Positions 10,918-20,635 of a stretch of DNA of 28,615 nucleotides are shown piece by piece; position 1 is the first letter of the stretch; the number at the start of each line of letters is the position of its first letter. This DNA comes from Paramacrobiotus richtersi. Lineage: Eukaryota; Tardigrada; Eutardigrada; Parachela; Macrobiotidae. The stretch is taken from NCBI GenBank assembly GCA_034698045.1, contig JAQGAU010000413.1, positions 1-28,615 of the forward strand, in the 5' to 3' direction. The notes beneath the pieces are model-generated. The model saw only the letters and a list, made by a program, of their open reading frames with translations, searched no databases and was not told where the DNA came from. The position numbers and the translations under genes are program-made.

Positions 10918-11096
10918 TACACACACATATTGTATGGCACACTGTATACGTCGTAATACAGATTGCCCCTAGGGGGCTGAACTGGATCGCAGCAGCCAGA
11001 AATAATTTTTAGAGCTTATGGGGTCACCCTGTGTCCACCCAAGCGTTTTCGGATTTTTTTGAATTTAGGGCCTAGGATTGTCCCCTTGTGAGTGAG
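10918..11096 (-). repeat. Right arm of the long inverted repeat
   Basis: Reverse-complement partner of 10561-10735. It carries the same ordered blocks on the minus strand and ends outward at the matching cacaagggg. I see no obvious target-site duplication outside the arms: the left flank is tgatttttgcag and the right flank is agtgagaacc. Confidence 0.85.
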
Positions 11097-12272
11097 AACC
11101 AAGCAATTAAATCTCCTTTTTTGGTAACGAGAAAGTCGGTTGAGTAAGTGGGGGAGAGGTTTTATGATGTGTTAGTAAGCCGCTATTTTCACACTTCTGT
11201 TTTTAAATTGTTGTTCACCCTACGCGCAGGAATGAGCAGGTTGCTGAAAAGCAATAGAGGAGACATCTAAACAGCGGCCAGACACCTAGCCAGCCAGACG
11301 TTGGATGCGACGCAGTTTAGTCCAATAGTTGTTCATATCCACCCAAACGCGATAGCTGGAGACCGAAAAACTGTTCTTCGATGACAAGGTACCAACATGC
11401 TAAATCTGCTCGCTAACATGTAGCACTCATCCGTAATCAGAACAGCTCGGTAAACTCTACAATGAGGTTAGATCATTCAACCCCATTGCGCGGACAGCGA
11501 TACCGGTAAGAAAGAAAGCTTTCAAAACAAAAAACCAGCTTACATTCTGCTGCTGTTTTAGTGCAATTCGAACTGTGCATAGATAGCATTCTTAAGGCCC
11601 CTGCTACGAGAAAAAATATCGAATGCTCTATTAGTCGTGAGTGTACCTTGCGGAATCTCGTAGACACTGATTACGAGAGCGACCGTGCAACGCATTCTGA
11701 TCTGTATTTCAAATCAACCGACATCGTAACCTCAAGTCAGCAAGCGTTCCTTTCAGACGCCTGTTGTTACGGACCAGGTAAAGAGGAATTTCTATCATTT
11801 GACTAACCTGCCGTCAAGCATTCTAACGCCACCGAACTGTCGTGGCGCGACGGTGGAGGCGTTTCTTTTTTGAAATTTTGCAGTTGACGTCGCAAACTAC
11901 TTTCCATAAATGCTCGGATGTTTTGGCGAGATGTATTGCGTCAGCATCGTAAAAGGACAGATAAATTACTTCAGGCCCTAAACAGTAATATGAAATTCTA
12001 TTTCACTGGATCGTCTCCAAAAAGGGTAACTGATTCATCTCAGTTGTAAAGTCTCCATTGTTCGCATAACAAACAAATTCAAATTCCAACAATTTCGCCT
12101 GTCAAAACACGGGTTTTTATATTTCAAGTCTGAGGCCAACTTAACTATGATTTTCCTATGACCTACTGATAGTTCATTGACATACGCTCCCACATTTGTG
12201 CCAGAACCCCTTCTCGCATGCAGATCTACTCGCTGTTTGCAACCGACAGCCCAACAGCCATTGATCTCGCAT
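11097..12272. other. Stretch with no recognisable gene
   Basis: The 81-codon plus-strand frame at 11561-11806 shows no motif. A 29-base segment at 11776-11804 (ggtaaagaggaatt and onward) recurs with three differences at about 28229-28257. Nothing else repeats visibly. Confidence 0.4.
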
Positions 12273-12322
12273 AGCAAAGCGTGTTATTACAGAGTAAAGC
12301 AAAGCGTGTTATTACAGAGTCT
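12273..12322. repeat. 25 bp tandem duplication
   Basis: Unit agcaaagcgtgttattacag plus agtaa at 12273-12297 is followed directly by the same 23 bases plus ct at 12298-12322. The near identity means the duplication is recent compared with the decayed sequence around it. Confidence 0.95.
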
Positions 12323-12344
12323 GTACAGTCGTGCTCCAGGTTTG

Positions 12345-12536
12345 CTAAATTTTGACCACTGACGTCGGCACCGAGATTCCGAAATTCGGATCATGCTGCT
12401 TCGGAGAACCATTATGACAGTAGTAATATTGCGGCGTAATGCGATGATCTCGTACTGAATTCTCGGAGACCAAGAATGCATCGTCAGCAAAATTAATACT
12501 TTTAACGATGCCACCGATAGATGCGGGGTTAGTCAT
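12345..12536 (-). pseudogene. Reverse-transcriptase-like FADD scrap
   Basis: A 63-codon minus-strand frame contains IVKSINFADDAFLVSEN. The (Y/F)ADD box with hydrophobic flanks is the catalytic motif of non-LTR retrotransposon and group II-type reverse transcriptases; Gypsy elements usually have (Y/F)xDD with Leu or Val before the Asp pair. Only this motif is readable. No upstream palm strands or downstream thumb could be recognised, and the frame ends shortly after. It lies directly next to a plus-strand Gypsy relic starting at 12557. A chance match is possible because only about 15 residues support the call. Confidence 0.3.
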
Positions 12537-12556
12537 TACAACTATTAACTTTCGAT

Positions 12557-12964
12557 GTGGACAAGATCAACAGCCCCGTCTGGCGTTACATTATTTTCAT
12601 AATCCATGGCGTCAGGTTACCGTTGCGGGTGCTCCCAACGAACTTGGATCCAACGAAATTCAGCTATCTGGTACTCGGGTACTGCACCACTGAGTTCGCA
12701 GATACTTCGTGTAAAATCTTAGGATACGTTGTTTCGGATAAGGGCATCCGAACCGACCGGGACAAAATATTAGCCTTTAAAGAATTTCCTATCCCAGAAA
12801 ACTACAATAGTCCGATTTACAAGGCAGGCAAGTTTCACCAGGGTTCCATCGATAAACTTGCAGATCTCGCAGCACCTTCGCATGATTTTTCGGCAAAATA
12901 CACCGACAAAAAAAGGAGTTATTACCATGGAAAGAGATTCATATTGAGTCGTTCCAAGGATTAA
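12557..12964 (+). pseudogene. Ty3/Gypsy reverse transcriptase, thumb/connection region
   Basis: A 135-codon open frame. Residues 30-37 (NLDPTKFS) correspond to the 'L.LN..KC.F' segment. Residues 53-64 read ILGYVVSDKGIR, the highly diagnostic 'FLGHVVS..GI' motif. It continues TDRDKILAFKEFPIPEN, matching '.D..KI.AI..FP.P.' of Gypsy RTs. Residues 88-110 (FHQGSIDKLADLAAPSHDFS) correspond to 'RRFI.NFS.IA.PL..LL'. The YxDD-bearing part is missing or degenerate before residue 30. RNase H follows at once in another frame (12943). Among all RT pieces here this has the longest uninterrupted match. The first ATG is internal to a former polyprotein, not a real start. Confidence 0.8.
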
Positions 12965-13160
12965 AAACGCTAACGTGTACCGCCCCAGTTTTGGCATACT
13001 TCGACGATAATTTACCAGTAATTTTACATGCAGACGAATCCGACATCGATGTTAGCAGCGAAACACGCCAATGGAGTACACCCAGTGTCGTATGCCTCGC
13101 GCAAAGGTTCTCGTCTGAGCAAAAGCTACAAAGAAAGAATATCCAGGCATTCTAATCTTT
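12943..13160 (+). pseudogene. Ty3/Gypsy RNase H domain, frameshifted
   Basis: Overlapping the end of the RT frame, a different frame reads ESFQGLKTL, then APVLAYFDDNLPVILHADES, matching 'F..LK..L..APVLA.PD...P..L.TDAS'. The HADESD segment holds the first catalytic Asp of RNase H. The next conserved block, GVHPVSYASRK, is in the neighbouring frame at about 13073-13105. The following FSSEQKLQRKN is back in the first frame, matching 'LS..E.NYS..EKE'. So at least two indels have hit about 200 bases. Order, spacing and motif quality make the assignment firm. No integrase follows. Confidence 0.8.
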
Positions 13161-13279
13161 GACAATTATTTAATTTTTTTAATTGGACTAGCTGTTACAG
13201 AAGCTTCCTAGTTTCGCTTCGCTTTCGTGCTTGGATTCCGGAACGAGAAAGGTGGCGCAACCTTAAATCATTTCCTGCG
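13161..13279. other. Short gap between RNase H relic and gag-like scrap
   Basis: Contains ggtggcgcaacc at about 13251-13262. This resembles a retroelement primer-binding site (TGGCGC-type), and a gag-like frame follows. There is no confirmable LTR end next to it, so this is a weak hint only. Confidence 0.2.
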
Positions 13280-13460
13280 CAGGTACCAGAGCACCGGCAG
13301 AACTAACCGTAACTCAAGCCCCGGTAATGCCGCCACAACCAACACTGACCCAAGGTACGGCAAGTACGACACCTAACCAAGCGAGATTACTATTTGGTAC
13401 CGATGTCCAGGCGCAGGATTCTCGGTCTCAGGCTCATGAGTACAACAGAGATTAAACCAA
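13280..13460 (+). pseudogene. Proline/threonine-rich gag-like scrap
   Basis: One frame reads APVMPPQPTLTQGTASTTPN, then QARLLFGTDVQAQDS, before a stop at about 13455. A similar Pro/Ala-rich peptide ending in RLGTDYEG is seen at about 20515-20635, which suggests that both come from one element family. Unstructured Pro-rich segments are common in gag proteins, but there is no diagnostic domain, so the name rests on context: Gypsy RT/RNase H before it and another gag-like block at 13926. Confidence 0.25.
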
Positions 13461-13925
13461 ACTGCCCATGAACAGCGGATGGAGGCGGAATTTTCCTCCT
13501 TTTGCAACGACCTTGCAAGGTACCATCACACCGAGGGGAAACCCACGTGTTCGGAAACACAGACGCACATTGTCACCACCTTTTTGCGCTTATCGAGGGA
13601 AAGTGCATGTCTAATAAGAACGTAGACCAACGAAGTCAGCGGATTCGGTGTCCAAAGTACTTACGGGAGCACAGTCTTTAGAACAAAACGTTCATTCCTC
13701 ATACGGAAACGCTGCATAAGTATTTTTCAGAATCGCACCTCACAAAGCCGTGTACAGTACTACAAGTTAACATTTTATGTTGAAAACAGCTACTGTGAAC
13801 TTCTTACATGTACACAAATCAAATATCTAAAGACGGGTTCTCACGCGCATGTGGCTAGCGTAGTATTGGCTCGACTCCCATTTTGTCTGCATTCGAGTGA
13901 CATTAGGTAACATTTATTTATAAAG
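13461..13925. other. Stretch with no recognisable gene
   Basis: Follows the Pro-rich scrap. It may hold decayed continuation of the same element, but no frame stays readable and no motif was seen. Confidence 0.35.
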
Positions 13926-14062
13926 AATCAGAAAACACTATTACGACATTAATATCGAGAATCCCGTTGATCCCGCTCCGCACAAAGAAATACTGACAGC
14001 GTATGACGAACTGAGGTAAGTCCAGAACACTGAGGGTAAACGCAAAAGCTCGAAGACACTTT
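13926..14062 (+). pseudogene. Second copy of the gag-like segment found at 25618-25750
   Basis: Aligns base by base with 25618-25750: both start aatcagaa-acactattacgac and share gcgtatgacgaactga and cgaaagctc or caaaagctc. In the 25.6 kb copy the frame reads YDIHIENPVDSALHETLLTA, then YDELR and a stop. Here the same reading is broken by stops. The strong DNA-level similarity shows common origin. Since the 25.6 kb copy lies upstream of a zinc-knuckle-like motif and RT, the segment is probably late gag. Protein-level identity was not established. Confidence 0.5.
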
Positions 14063-14093
14063 TGGTTTTTCGGTATATAAACCTTTATATTTC

Positions 14094-14150
14094 GACCTTT
14101 GAGTCAGAGACGCGCGCAACCGTATTCTTATTTGTACTGCCACAGTTTAC
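14094..14150 (+). repeat. LTR-like module A, copy 1
   Basis: Direct match to 20213-20269: gacctttgag, then caaccg, tatttgtac, gccac and gtttac at the same spacing. In this copy module B follows on the same strand. At 20 kb, B lies on the other side and is inverted. Confidence 0.75.
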
Positions 14151-14156
14151 ACAGCG

Positions 14157-14255
14157 GAGGGAGCGAGTTTATTCCAAAGAACATTGCTAGTGCAGATCAG
14201 ATCAATAAAAGCCAAGAAAACCCGTGTGCTTCTAGTACTATTACTTTTAGTACTG
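14157..14255 (+). repeat. LTR-like module B with AATAAA, copy 1
   Basis: Matches the reverse complement of about 20106-20206. Shared blocks are caaagaacattgct(a/g)gtgca, gatcagatcaataaaagc and ccgtgtgct. A 6-base insertion (agtggg-type) distinguishes the copies. The central gatcaataaaagc has the form of a polyadenylation signal, as expected for the R region of an LTR. That function is inferred. Confidence 0.75.
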
Positions 14256-16040
14256 TTTTAATCAAACTGCTCATCCGTTTGTATCATGCAGTGATAATCC
14301 TATGCGGAAGAGTTGTACTTCCAAGGCAGAGTTCAAAAACAGGTTATCTTCTGCAGTGGCAGCACGAAAACGGCCGATTATAGAGTACGCTACGACGTGT
14401 GCATGGTTCGCAGATGAAGAACAATGATATATGATCCGCCAGCGGCGAGTCTCCTGATCCGTCTGCGTGTCAACGAGCGTCAGGAAGGGCTTGGGTGTTG
14501 TGGTGAACTTAGTCGGACACACGCACGCTGCCCGATTACGGCTATCGGAGCTCCTTTATGCTTACAAGCGCAGGCGAGTGGAGGCGACAATAAGTTGCGA
14601 ATTTGGGACCGAAGGTGTGTGATACCCCACAACGAGGTCATCTGTGGTGCCATTGGCTACCCTTAGCAGACGGTAGCAACTTCTGCGAACACAACGGTAG
14701 GCTGGGTTACACCAATCTGCCGTGACTCGAGATTTTATAGCAGCACTAGTACTGCGGCATATCAAATCTTGCAAAGGGTACGAAAGGAAGTTACACACAT
14801 GTATAACACCCGCGGACCGGCCTTGTACATCATGTTGAAGGTTACGCGATCTTAAGCCCAAATCTTCTGGGCACAGAACCCCGCCACTTCAAAGTCGGAA
14901 AAATAGACAGGGCTATGTAACTGGAACGTATGGATGCAGTGCTGTCAGTTCTGCCGCCGCCATTGCATTACCCCGGCTGCTGGCCATCTTCCGTCGAGTG
15001 GAATATGTTTTCATCGTGGGACGCGGTGGAGCGGTGCCGCGATATACTTCCTTTTGAGAAAGAAGCATGTACCTTTCGGGGACATCCACAAGTTTGGTTT
15101 CTTGTACCATTAGTCGAACCACGATACATTTTAGTTCTAGGCATGAACCCAATGATGTCGTCAAGTTGGTTTTCACAATGGATCCGCGGACCCCCAGGAA
15201 GTGGGCTTACTATCACGCCTATTAGCGGGGTGAAAAACCTTCAAAACCTCCATTGGTTAGCAGTTGCATAGGAACCTTCTTCATAGGAAGACAAAAGGGC
15301 AGTTGTGGTCTTGAAACCATTCTTAGAGTCATGAGAGTAATAGGACAGAGAGATTTCCTGGCCCGCGATCCAGTGGGCTGGGTGGCCACGAGACCCTTGT
15401 TAGGGCACCACACACCAGGCGCGCTGGTTGCTGAACATAACTGTAACCTTTGCACGGGGAAGCTGGAAACATCTGCTGCTGTTCTGAGAAGGGTAGAAAG
15501 GCAATGCTGTTGCTGTGTGTACCGTGATTAACTGTTGCCTTTCTTTCGGGTGGGGAAAACTCGCATCCCAGTAGGGAGGAGTGCGAAGATGCATACAGCA
15601 TACCCCGAGCGGGCGAGTATAGAATCGATATCAAATACAGTGTCGGACTGGATGATACCGGACTGATACGACGTAAGGTGCCTGGTAAACTGGGAACAGG
15701 ACCTCCTTGGTCAATTAGCTTTAACCGCAGACCAGTACAAACGAAGTTTGTCGTAGTAAGGTTGCTCTGCCCCATAAAGGGATGCTCAGAGAATCATATT
15801 TAGTTCATTCTCACTAATACCTAAGGGCAGCAGGACACCTAAGATGCATTTACTTTCGTACATTGCGTCCAACTCGGCATTTACGATGACCCTGTTGCAG
15901 GAACCATCGTTCACTGAATCCCGTATGGTTGGGCCGGTGTCTTCCGTCACCGAACTGGCTGCAGCTTGTTTCCAGCGCCGTTTTACAGGCCACTAGTATA
16001 TATATTCTTTAGCTTATTTTGCACTTTTTGAAATATTTTT
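14256..16040. other. Stretch with no secure gene
   Basis: The section 14900-15780 is more GC-rich and holds overlapping frames of 77-148 codons on both strands, including 15329-15775 (-) and 14930-15271 (+). None shows a domain. One unbroken plus-strand frame at about 15577-15799 (EYRIDIKYSVGLDDTGL and onward) has balanced composition but no match that I know. Treated as unassigned. Confidence 0.35.
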
Positions 16041-16100
16041 GATGTAGCTGGAAGACATCATACCCGCCCCACAACTGCCTTTACCACCACCACAACCGGG
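16041..16100 (+). pseudogene. Possible gag N-terminus scrap, Pro-rich
   Basis: At 16041-16065 the sequence gatgtagctggaagacatca, followed by taccc, resembles 24043-24067 (acatctagctggaggacttc, then atccc). The frame here gives LEDIIPAPQLPLPPPQPGF, a start that would suit an acidic-then-proline-rich gag N-terminus. The codon before LED is TAG in both places. Support is limited to about 25 shared bases. Confidence 0.2.
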
Positions 16101-16218
16101 ATTCCGCTCGGCGTATATTACGCGTGCGAGCGAGTTCTCAGTCCCTTGCCTTTCACACGTGTTCTTTTGCTGTGATACAAGTCTGTAGTGCTAAATGAAC
16201 GCTGTGCTACAGGGATTG

Positions 16219-16253
16219 AGCCGATCGCGCGTCTGATCGGCTTTTGATCAGAC
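16219..16253. repeat. Two overlapping perfect 8 bp palindromic pairs
   Basis: agccgatc (16219-16226) pairs with gatcggct (16235-16242). gtctgatc (16231-16238) pairs with gatcagac (16246-16253). The two stems share bases 16235-16238, so only one hairpin can form at a time. This may be chance. Confidence 0.8.
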
Positions 16254-16399
16254 GAAGGTGGAATGTGCCTAAGACACGTGTGCGAATATATCTAATGCTC
16301 ACTCAGGTAATAGTATCGATATCTGACGACTTGTTGAATAAACGTGAACCCAGTTCTGGACCGTCTATATGTGCAGACGCGTATACATGTCTCACACAT

Positions 16400-16538
16400 A
16401 ACACTATTAATTACAAGGCAGCAGATTCGACACACTGGTGTAAATCTACACAGTCTCTCCCCATAAGTATAAGTAGACCGTACGCAACTGATGGCCGTTA
16501 TCCTTCGACCGCCGCAATGGTAAGATGCGAAGCTGGGA
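16400..16538 (+). repeat. Diverged direct repeat, copy 1
   Basis: Aligns with 16743-16894. Shared blocks in order are ctattaat, cagcagat, aca(c/a)actgg, gtataag, (t/c)gtccttcga-type sequence and taagatgcgaagctgg. The copies differ by substitutions and several indels. No coding content is recognised; the 109-codon frame at 16244-16573 runs through this copy but has no counterpart in copy 2. Confidence 0.7.
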
Positions 16539-16742
16539 CGGAACCACCTTGTACTAGTAGTGGCCGCTGTTAGTCAGGAAGCCGGTTTTTTCTTTGCTTG
16601 ATCGGCTAAATGAATTTGATATCCCAAGATTTAATAGCTAAAGTGCCGAAAAGAGGCACTTGGGGACATTACATCGAGGATGTCGTCAATTCTAAGAAGC
16701 GCATATTCCTCTTATGTTGTTAATAAGTGCAACGAACTAATA

Positions 16743-16894
16743 TAACGCTATTAATCAAAAGCCAGCAGATCAGACAAACTGGGGAAAATTCACCCATTGA
16801 CACCCATGCCCTGCCCGTAGGTATAAGCATACCAGAGGCATACCATTGGTGGCTGCTGTCCTTCGAAGACCAGTGTTAAGATGCGAAGCTGGCC
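16743..16894 (+). repeat. Diverged direct repeat, copy 2
   Basis: Partner of 16400-16538, about 345 bases downstream in the same orientation. It ends with the same gatgcgaagctgg block. The spacer between the copies shows no similarity to either. Confidence 0.7.
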
Positions 16895-19800
16895 AAGCTT
16901 TCTGGGTATATCTGCTAAAGGGAAATCCTGATCCCCTCCAGCCGACAAAACAGACTTTTTCTTGTCAGCTGTCACCTTAACGCGCCTTGTCCAATCCTTG
17001 TTCAGTATGGCAGGATAGATTCGTTCTCGTTTAACTTGTGTCGCCAGCGGAACGTAGTTTCATCACAAACATGCAAAAAAGGTGGAGACTGTATTTTGTA
17101 AACACTGAACATGTATGTACAGAGGATCGTAGATGGCCGCTGTTCAAAACTAAAAGAAATACACTTACAGACACAGTTGTGCTCAGGCTCGCTGAGTTTT
17201 ATCTGCGCATTCACAGAGATATTGTGCTACTAAATGCTAGGTTATGCTTGGTGAAATTCTCCCACGGTTACATACTGTACAACCTTGGTTAGCCTGAGCT
17301 TTTATCATATCTCTGCTTTTACTGCCACTGTTGACTTTAGTGTTCTTTTTAATGATATACAATTGGTCGGTGTATCCGCAAGATTATCGGACGACAACAA
17401 TAAATAAACGGTACAAATTCGCTGACTTGTTTTTGCCAGCGTGAATCCTTTAAGAAACAAGCAGCGCAAATGCACTTCGTCAGTGTGCGTACCTGTCGGT
17501 CGGCATGCTGTACATGCCCTAATGATGGAATGTCGACCGATGTTCAGCGTTTCTACGTAAGGGCACAGTAAAAACATGTTCCCGAGCAACCCCCACAGTT
17601 CCGCAAGTGTTGGCTTAACGACTACGGAACCCTTGCACAATGGCAGATACCGTACCCAGTTTTGGATCACCTGTGGCCGGTTAATTACCGTGTAACATTT
17701 TGAAATTTTACATGCCCGCAGTTAAAAATTTTCCTTCTTGGAGCCAACGCACTGCAGCCGCTTATTTATCCTTACAAGCAAACGATCAGTTGCCGGTTAC
17801 AAATAGCTGGTCATGGCGAACCGCCTAATCGCCTCGACTTGTACTATGGAACATGGCACGGTGCGGCAGCGGAGTTTGCTTGGTTGCTGTATTACTGGTT
17901 GCCACAGAATTTTAAGTGCCATCGGCGATCAGCGTGTTCCTGAGGCAACTGGCATACTACCTGGCTGAGATGCTTGCTCACCATAGATCTCCTACAACTC
18001 AATCATTGCTGACGAGTTATCGCACCAAATAATAAGAATAAATAAAAGCAATACTGATTGCAAGCAAGTAGTAAATTTTCACTGATGGTGCTGCATTTCT
18101 ATAAACAAATTTAAATCTACGATTATATTCGCAGGTGACGTGGATTCCGGATTGGATGCAGCTTGTGGATCCGACTAGTTATACCGGAATCCATTCTCGT
18201 TCAAGTCAGGTATGCGCCTAGGATCGTATAATAAAAAATATGCAAATTCTTTTGGTGTAAAACTCTTGCGTTTACTTTATGTGTGTTGCAATAGGTACGA
18301 TATTACAACAAGGAATGAGATCCTCTCAAACTGGGTTTCCTTACGGCGCACCAGGATGCGATCGGCTGTTATGGTGGTACACAATGTTACGTGGCTTATG
18401 CAGGACAATTCGGAAACACAGACGAAGGTCACACTCATCAAGTTTATTCAACATTCAATGGGAAAGTAGGGAAACGTCGTTCGTAAGAAAGAGGAAACAG
18501 ATCATCAGCTAGCTCGCTCGAAGAATGAGATTCTGAACATTTTCCGATCTGGCAAGGCCGGTAAGCGGCCATGCTAATTGCATGTGAGCGGCTATCAAGA
18601 TCAAGGGTTGAGAAAGTTAAAGGAAGTAGAGAGAACAGGTAAACACGTATCAGTAAATGTACGACATACAGGAAGATCATTTTTTACGCTATGATATGTA
18701 CCCCTGATAATTTTGGACATAATCATCTGAATCTCTTCTCCATTACGAACGGAGGCATCCTTACTATTAGAAACTGTTCTTCCACGTTAAATCGGATTTC
18801 GTTCGACGATGTGTTAAAGGAACGACGAGCACGTAAGTCACGTAAGCTCTCGCTCAACTCGGTTACTTTATGTTCTGTTTTTATACACCTCCTTATAATT
18901 ATTATGATGTTGAGATTAATGTCTAACACTCTAACTGGTTTCCCGGACTTTGAAGGTATGCCATCACGTTTGGATTGGCCCGAAAAGATACATTCACGAT
19001 AAATGGGCTCATGAAGCAGAATCCCATACAAGTTAGGTACCGTTTCATTTCTTCCTTTTTCCAGTTGCATACGCAACTGCGATTTATGAACAGGTAAATA
19101 AGGTTCTTTGGTTAGTTTTTCCTGAAGACCGGCCGACGTCTCGTCATTGTCGACAGTCAACTTTATTGGAAATGTCGCGACAATGCTTCGATCAAATCGA
19201 AAACTTCAAAAAGGGCAAACTTGACTGACAGAAATGATTAAAGCTGAAAATGATGTAACGGCTGCATCCCAAATCGAATCGCTTCTTTCGCGGCAGACTT
19301 ACATGCAGTACCAAACCAAATGTGACGCGCTTTACATTTGCATAAATCAAAACCGGTGTACTGCCCTGTAAATGCGTAATAGTGCAACACGGTATGAGTA
19401 AAAGAAATTATCGAACCACATGAGCGTGACTCGGTTCTATCGCTGCTGTTGCATGTGTTCATGTGAATGAACCAAAACGAGGAGCGGGAACCAGACACTA
19501 TCAAGCAGCTGGTGATCCAGGCGTCACTGCCAGACTCAGATTTCGGGCCGCACAAACTTTCTCATTTGAAGGACACAGCCTTGTACGCCTCAGTCTGGAC
19601 GGAACCCTCTACTTGAAAGCGATTCCGCTGCATCTCCTTCTGCACGCGAGCCCGGGCTTCCCTCCTGAGGACGACTGAAAAGTCATGACCTGTGTTTTCG
19701 GAGGCTGCAGAACGGTACGGTTTACTGTATCACGGTAAACCGAGACAAACAGGTGGAAATTTCAATAAATGCTTCGGTTATGATTATAGCTGGTCCAGTC

Positions 19801-20105
19801 AGGTATCTCCAGTATTCGGTGACGCTGAATTAAGAAGCGCACAGAATATGGCGTACTGACAATGAATACCTTGCGCTGGATGAGTGCAAGCAAAATCACC
19901 GCATCTGCAGTCCACGCACATTAATTCAGGTTTTAGTCGTTCCCGAAGTTATTACGAACACGTTGAAGTATCGCTATACTCTCCCAAAACCTGATACTGC
20001 AGGTAATAAATACTTGAGTTTTATTAGGAAGAAGAGTTGCTAACAAAGGACTGTTGGCAGAGTTCCGGGTCCAACACTTCAGAGACTGCGCAAAGTGTGC
20101 ACCCA
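16895..20105. other. Long stretch with no recognisable gene
   Basis: About 3.2 kb with nothing I can identify. Frames of up to 145 codons (18723-19160, -) and 121 codons (17305-17670, -) are present but lack motifs, and they overlap plus-strand frames. A perfect 10 bp inverted repeat sits at 18141-18150/18184-18193. A small 7 bp hairpin (ggtttac/gtaaacc) lies at about 19719-19740. AT-rich tracts with AATAAA occur near 18040. Confidence 0.4.
18141..18193. repeat. Perfect 10 bp inverted repeat, 33 bp loop
   Basis: tggattccgg at 18141-18150 is the exact reverse complement of ccggaatcca at 18184-18193. Confidence 0.85.
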
Positions 20106-20206
20106 TTACAGCTACTAGTATTGTAGTAGCACACGGATTATCTAAGCTTTTATTGATCTGATCACCCACTTGCACCAGCAATGTTCTTTGAAATAACTCG
20201 CGTCCC
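20106..20206 (-). repeat. LTR-like module B with AATAAA, copy 2 (inverted)
   Basis: Reverse-strand match to 14157-14255, including the AATAAA-bearing gatcagatcaataaaagc block. On the minus strand the sequence continues past the module with cctaataaaactcaag (about 20024-20037), a second AATAAA. Confidence 0.75.
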
Positions 20207-20212
20207 TTCGCT

Positions 20213-20269
20213 GACCTTTGAGCAAGCGACGAGCACAACCGGATCCATATTTGTACGGCCACTGTTTAC
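20213..20269 (+). repeat. LTR-like module A, copy 2
   Basis: Same orientation as 14094-14150, although neighbouring module B is inverted here. See the entry for copy 1. Confidence 0.75.
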
Positions 20270-20283
20270 TCGAACTAAAAGGG

Positions 20284-20485
20284 TTATAAACCGGAATGCG
20301 TGAAGTGTCACGGTGACTACATAAAGCCGCTAGAAAAGGACAGCGACGTCGTTATCGAAGTCAAATGCGGATACAATTGCGGGGATAGTTGTGCAAGCCT
20401 TGCTCGTTCTCTTTACCGCATAACGTTCGTGCCGCTTAGAAAGTCCAGCGCAGTGACAGGTATCAGTAACCTGCCTACGCCATGA
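20284..20485 (+). pseudogene. Cys-rich, zinc-knuckle-like scrap
   Basis: The frame reads YKPECVKCHGDYIKPLEKD and, about 15 residues later, VKCGYNCGDSCASLARSLYR, ending at a stop at 20485. The pattern CxxCxG..., then C...CGD.......Y, recalls the paired zinc knuckles of non-LTR (Jockey-type) gag proteins: 'CVKC.G.H...C..........C.NCGG.H.A...GC..Y'. The spacing is imperfect and the expected His residues are absent. No RT or endonuclease lies nearby. Low-confidence family suggestion. Confidence 0.25.
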
Positions 20486-20514
20486 ACTTATTTATCATAA
20501 CTGCTGATTATGAC

Positions 20515-20635
20515 TACCAGGCGCCAGCTCCAAGATCAGTCACTCCGGTCAGTCTCCAACCGCAAGCCGCTGGAACCGCCGTAAAAGAACCAAGTGAGTC
20601 AATTCGACTCGGCACAGATTACGAAGGTAACAGCG
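20515..20635 (+). pseudogene. Pro/Ala-rich gag-like scrap
   Basis: A short frame reads QAPAPRSVTPVSLQPQAAG and ends near SIRLGTDYEG. It resembles the scrap at 13280-13460 (APVMPPQPTLTQGTA followed by LLFGTD). No diagnostic domain. Confidence 0.2.

Noticed and set aside
13251..13262. ggtggcgcaacc as a primer-binding site
   Set aside because: Too short, no tRNA comparison possible here, and no LTR end can be placed next to it.
15329..15775. 148-codon minus-strand frame, with overlapping plus-strand frames
   Set aside because: No domain, Ser/Pro-rich composition typical of a shadow frame, and a rival plus-strand reading over the same bases. Length is within chance for a window of this size.
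17305..17670. 121-codon minus-strand frame
   Set aside because: Plausible composition but no recognisable family, no partner copy and no supporting signals.
18723..19160. 145-codon minus-strand frame
   Set aside because: No motif, low-complexity Ile run from an AT tract, overlapped by a 103-codon plus-strand frame.
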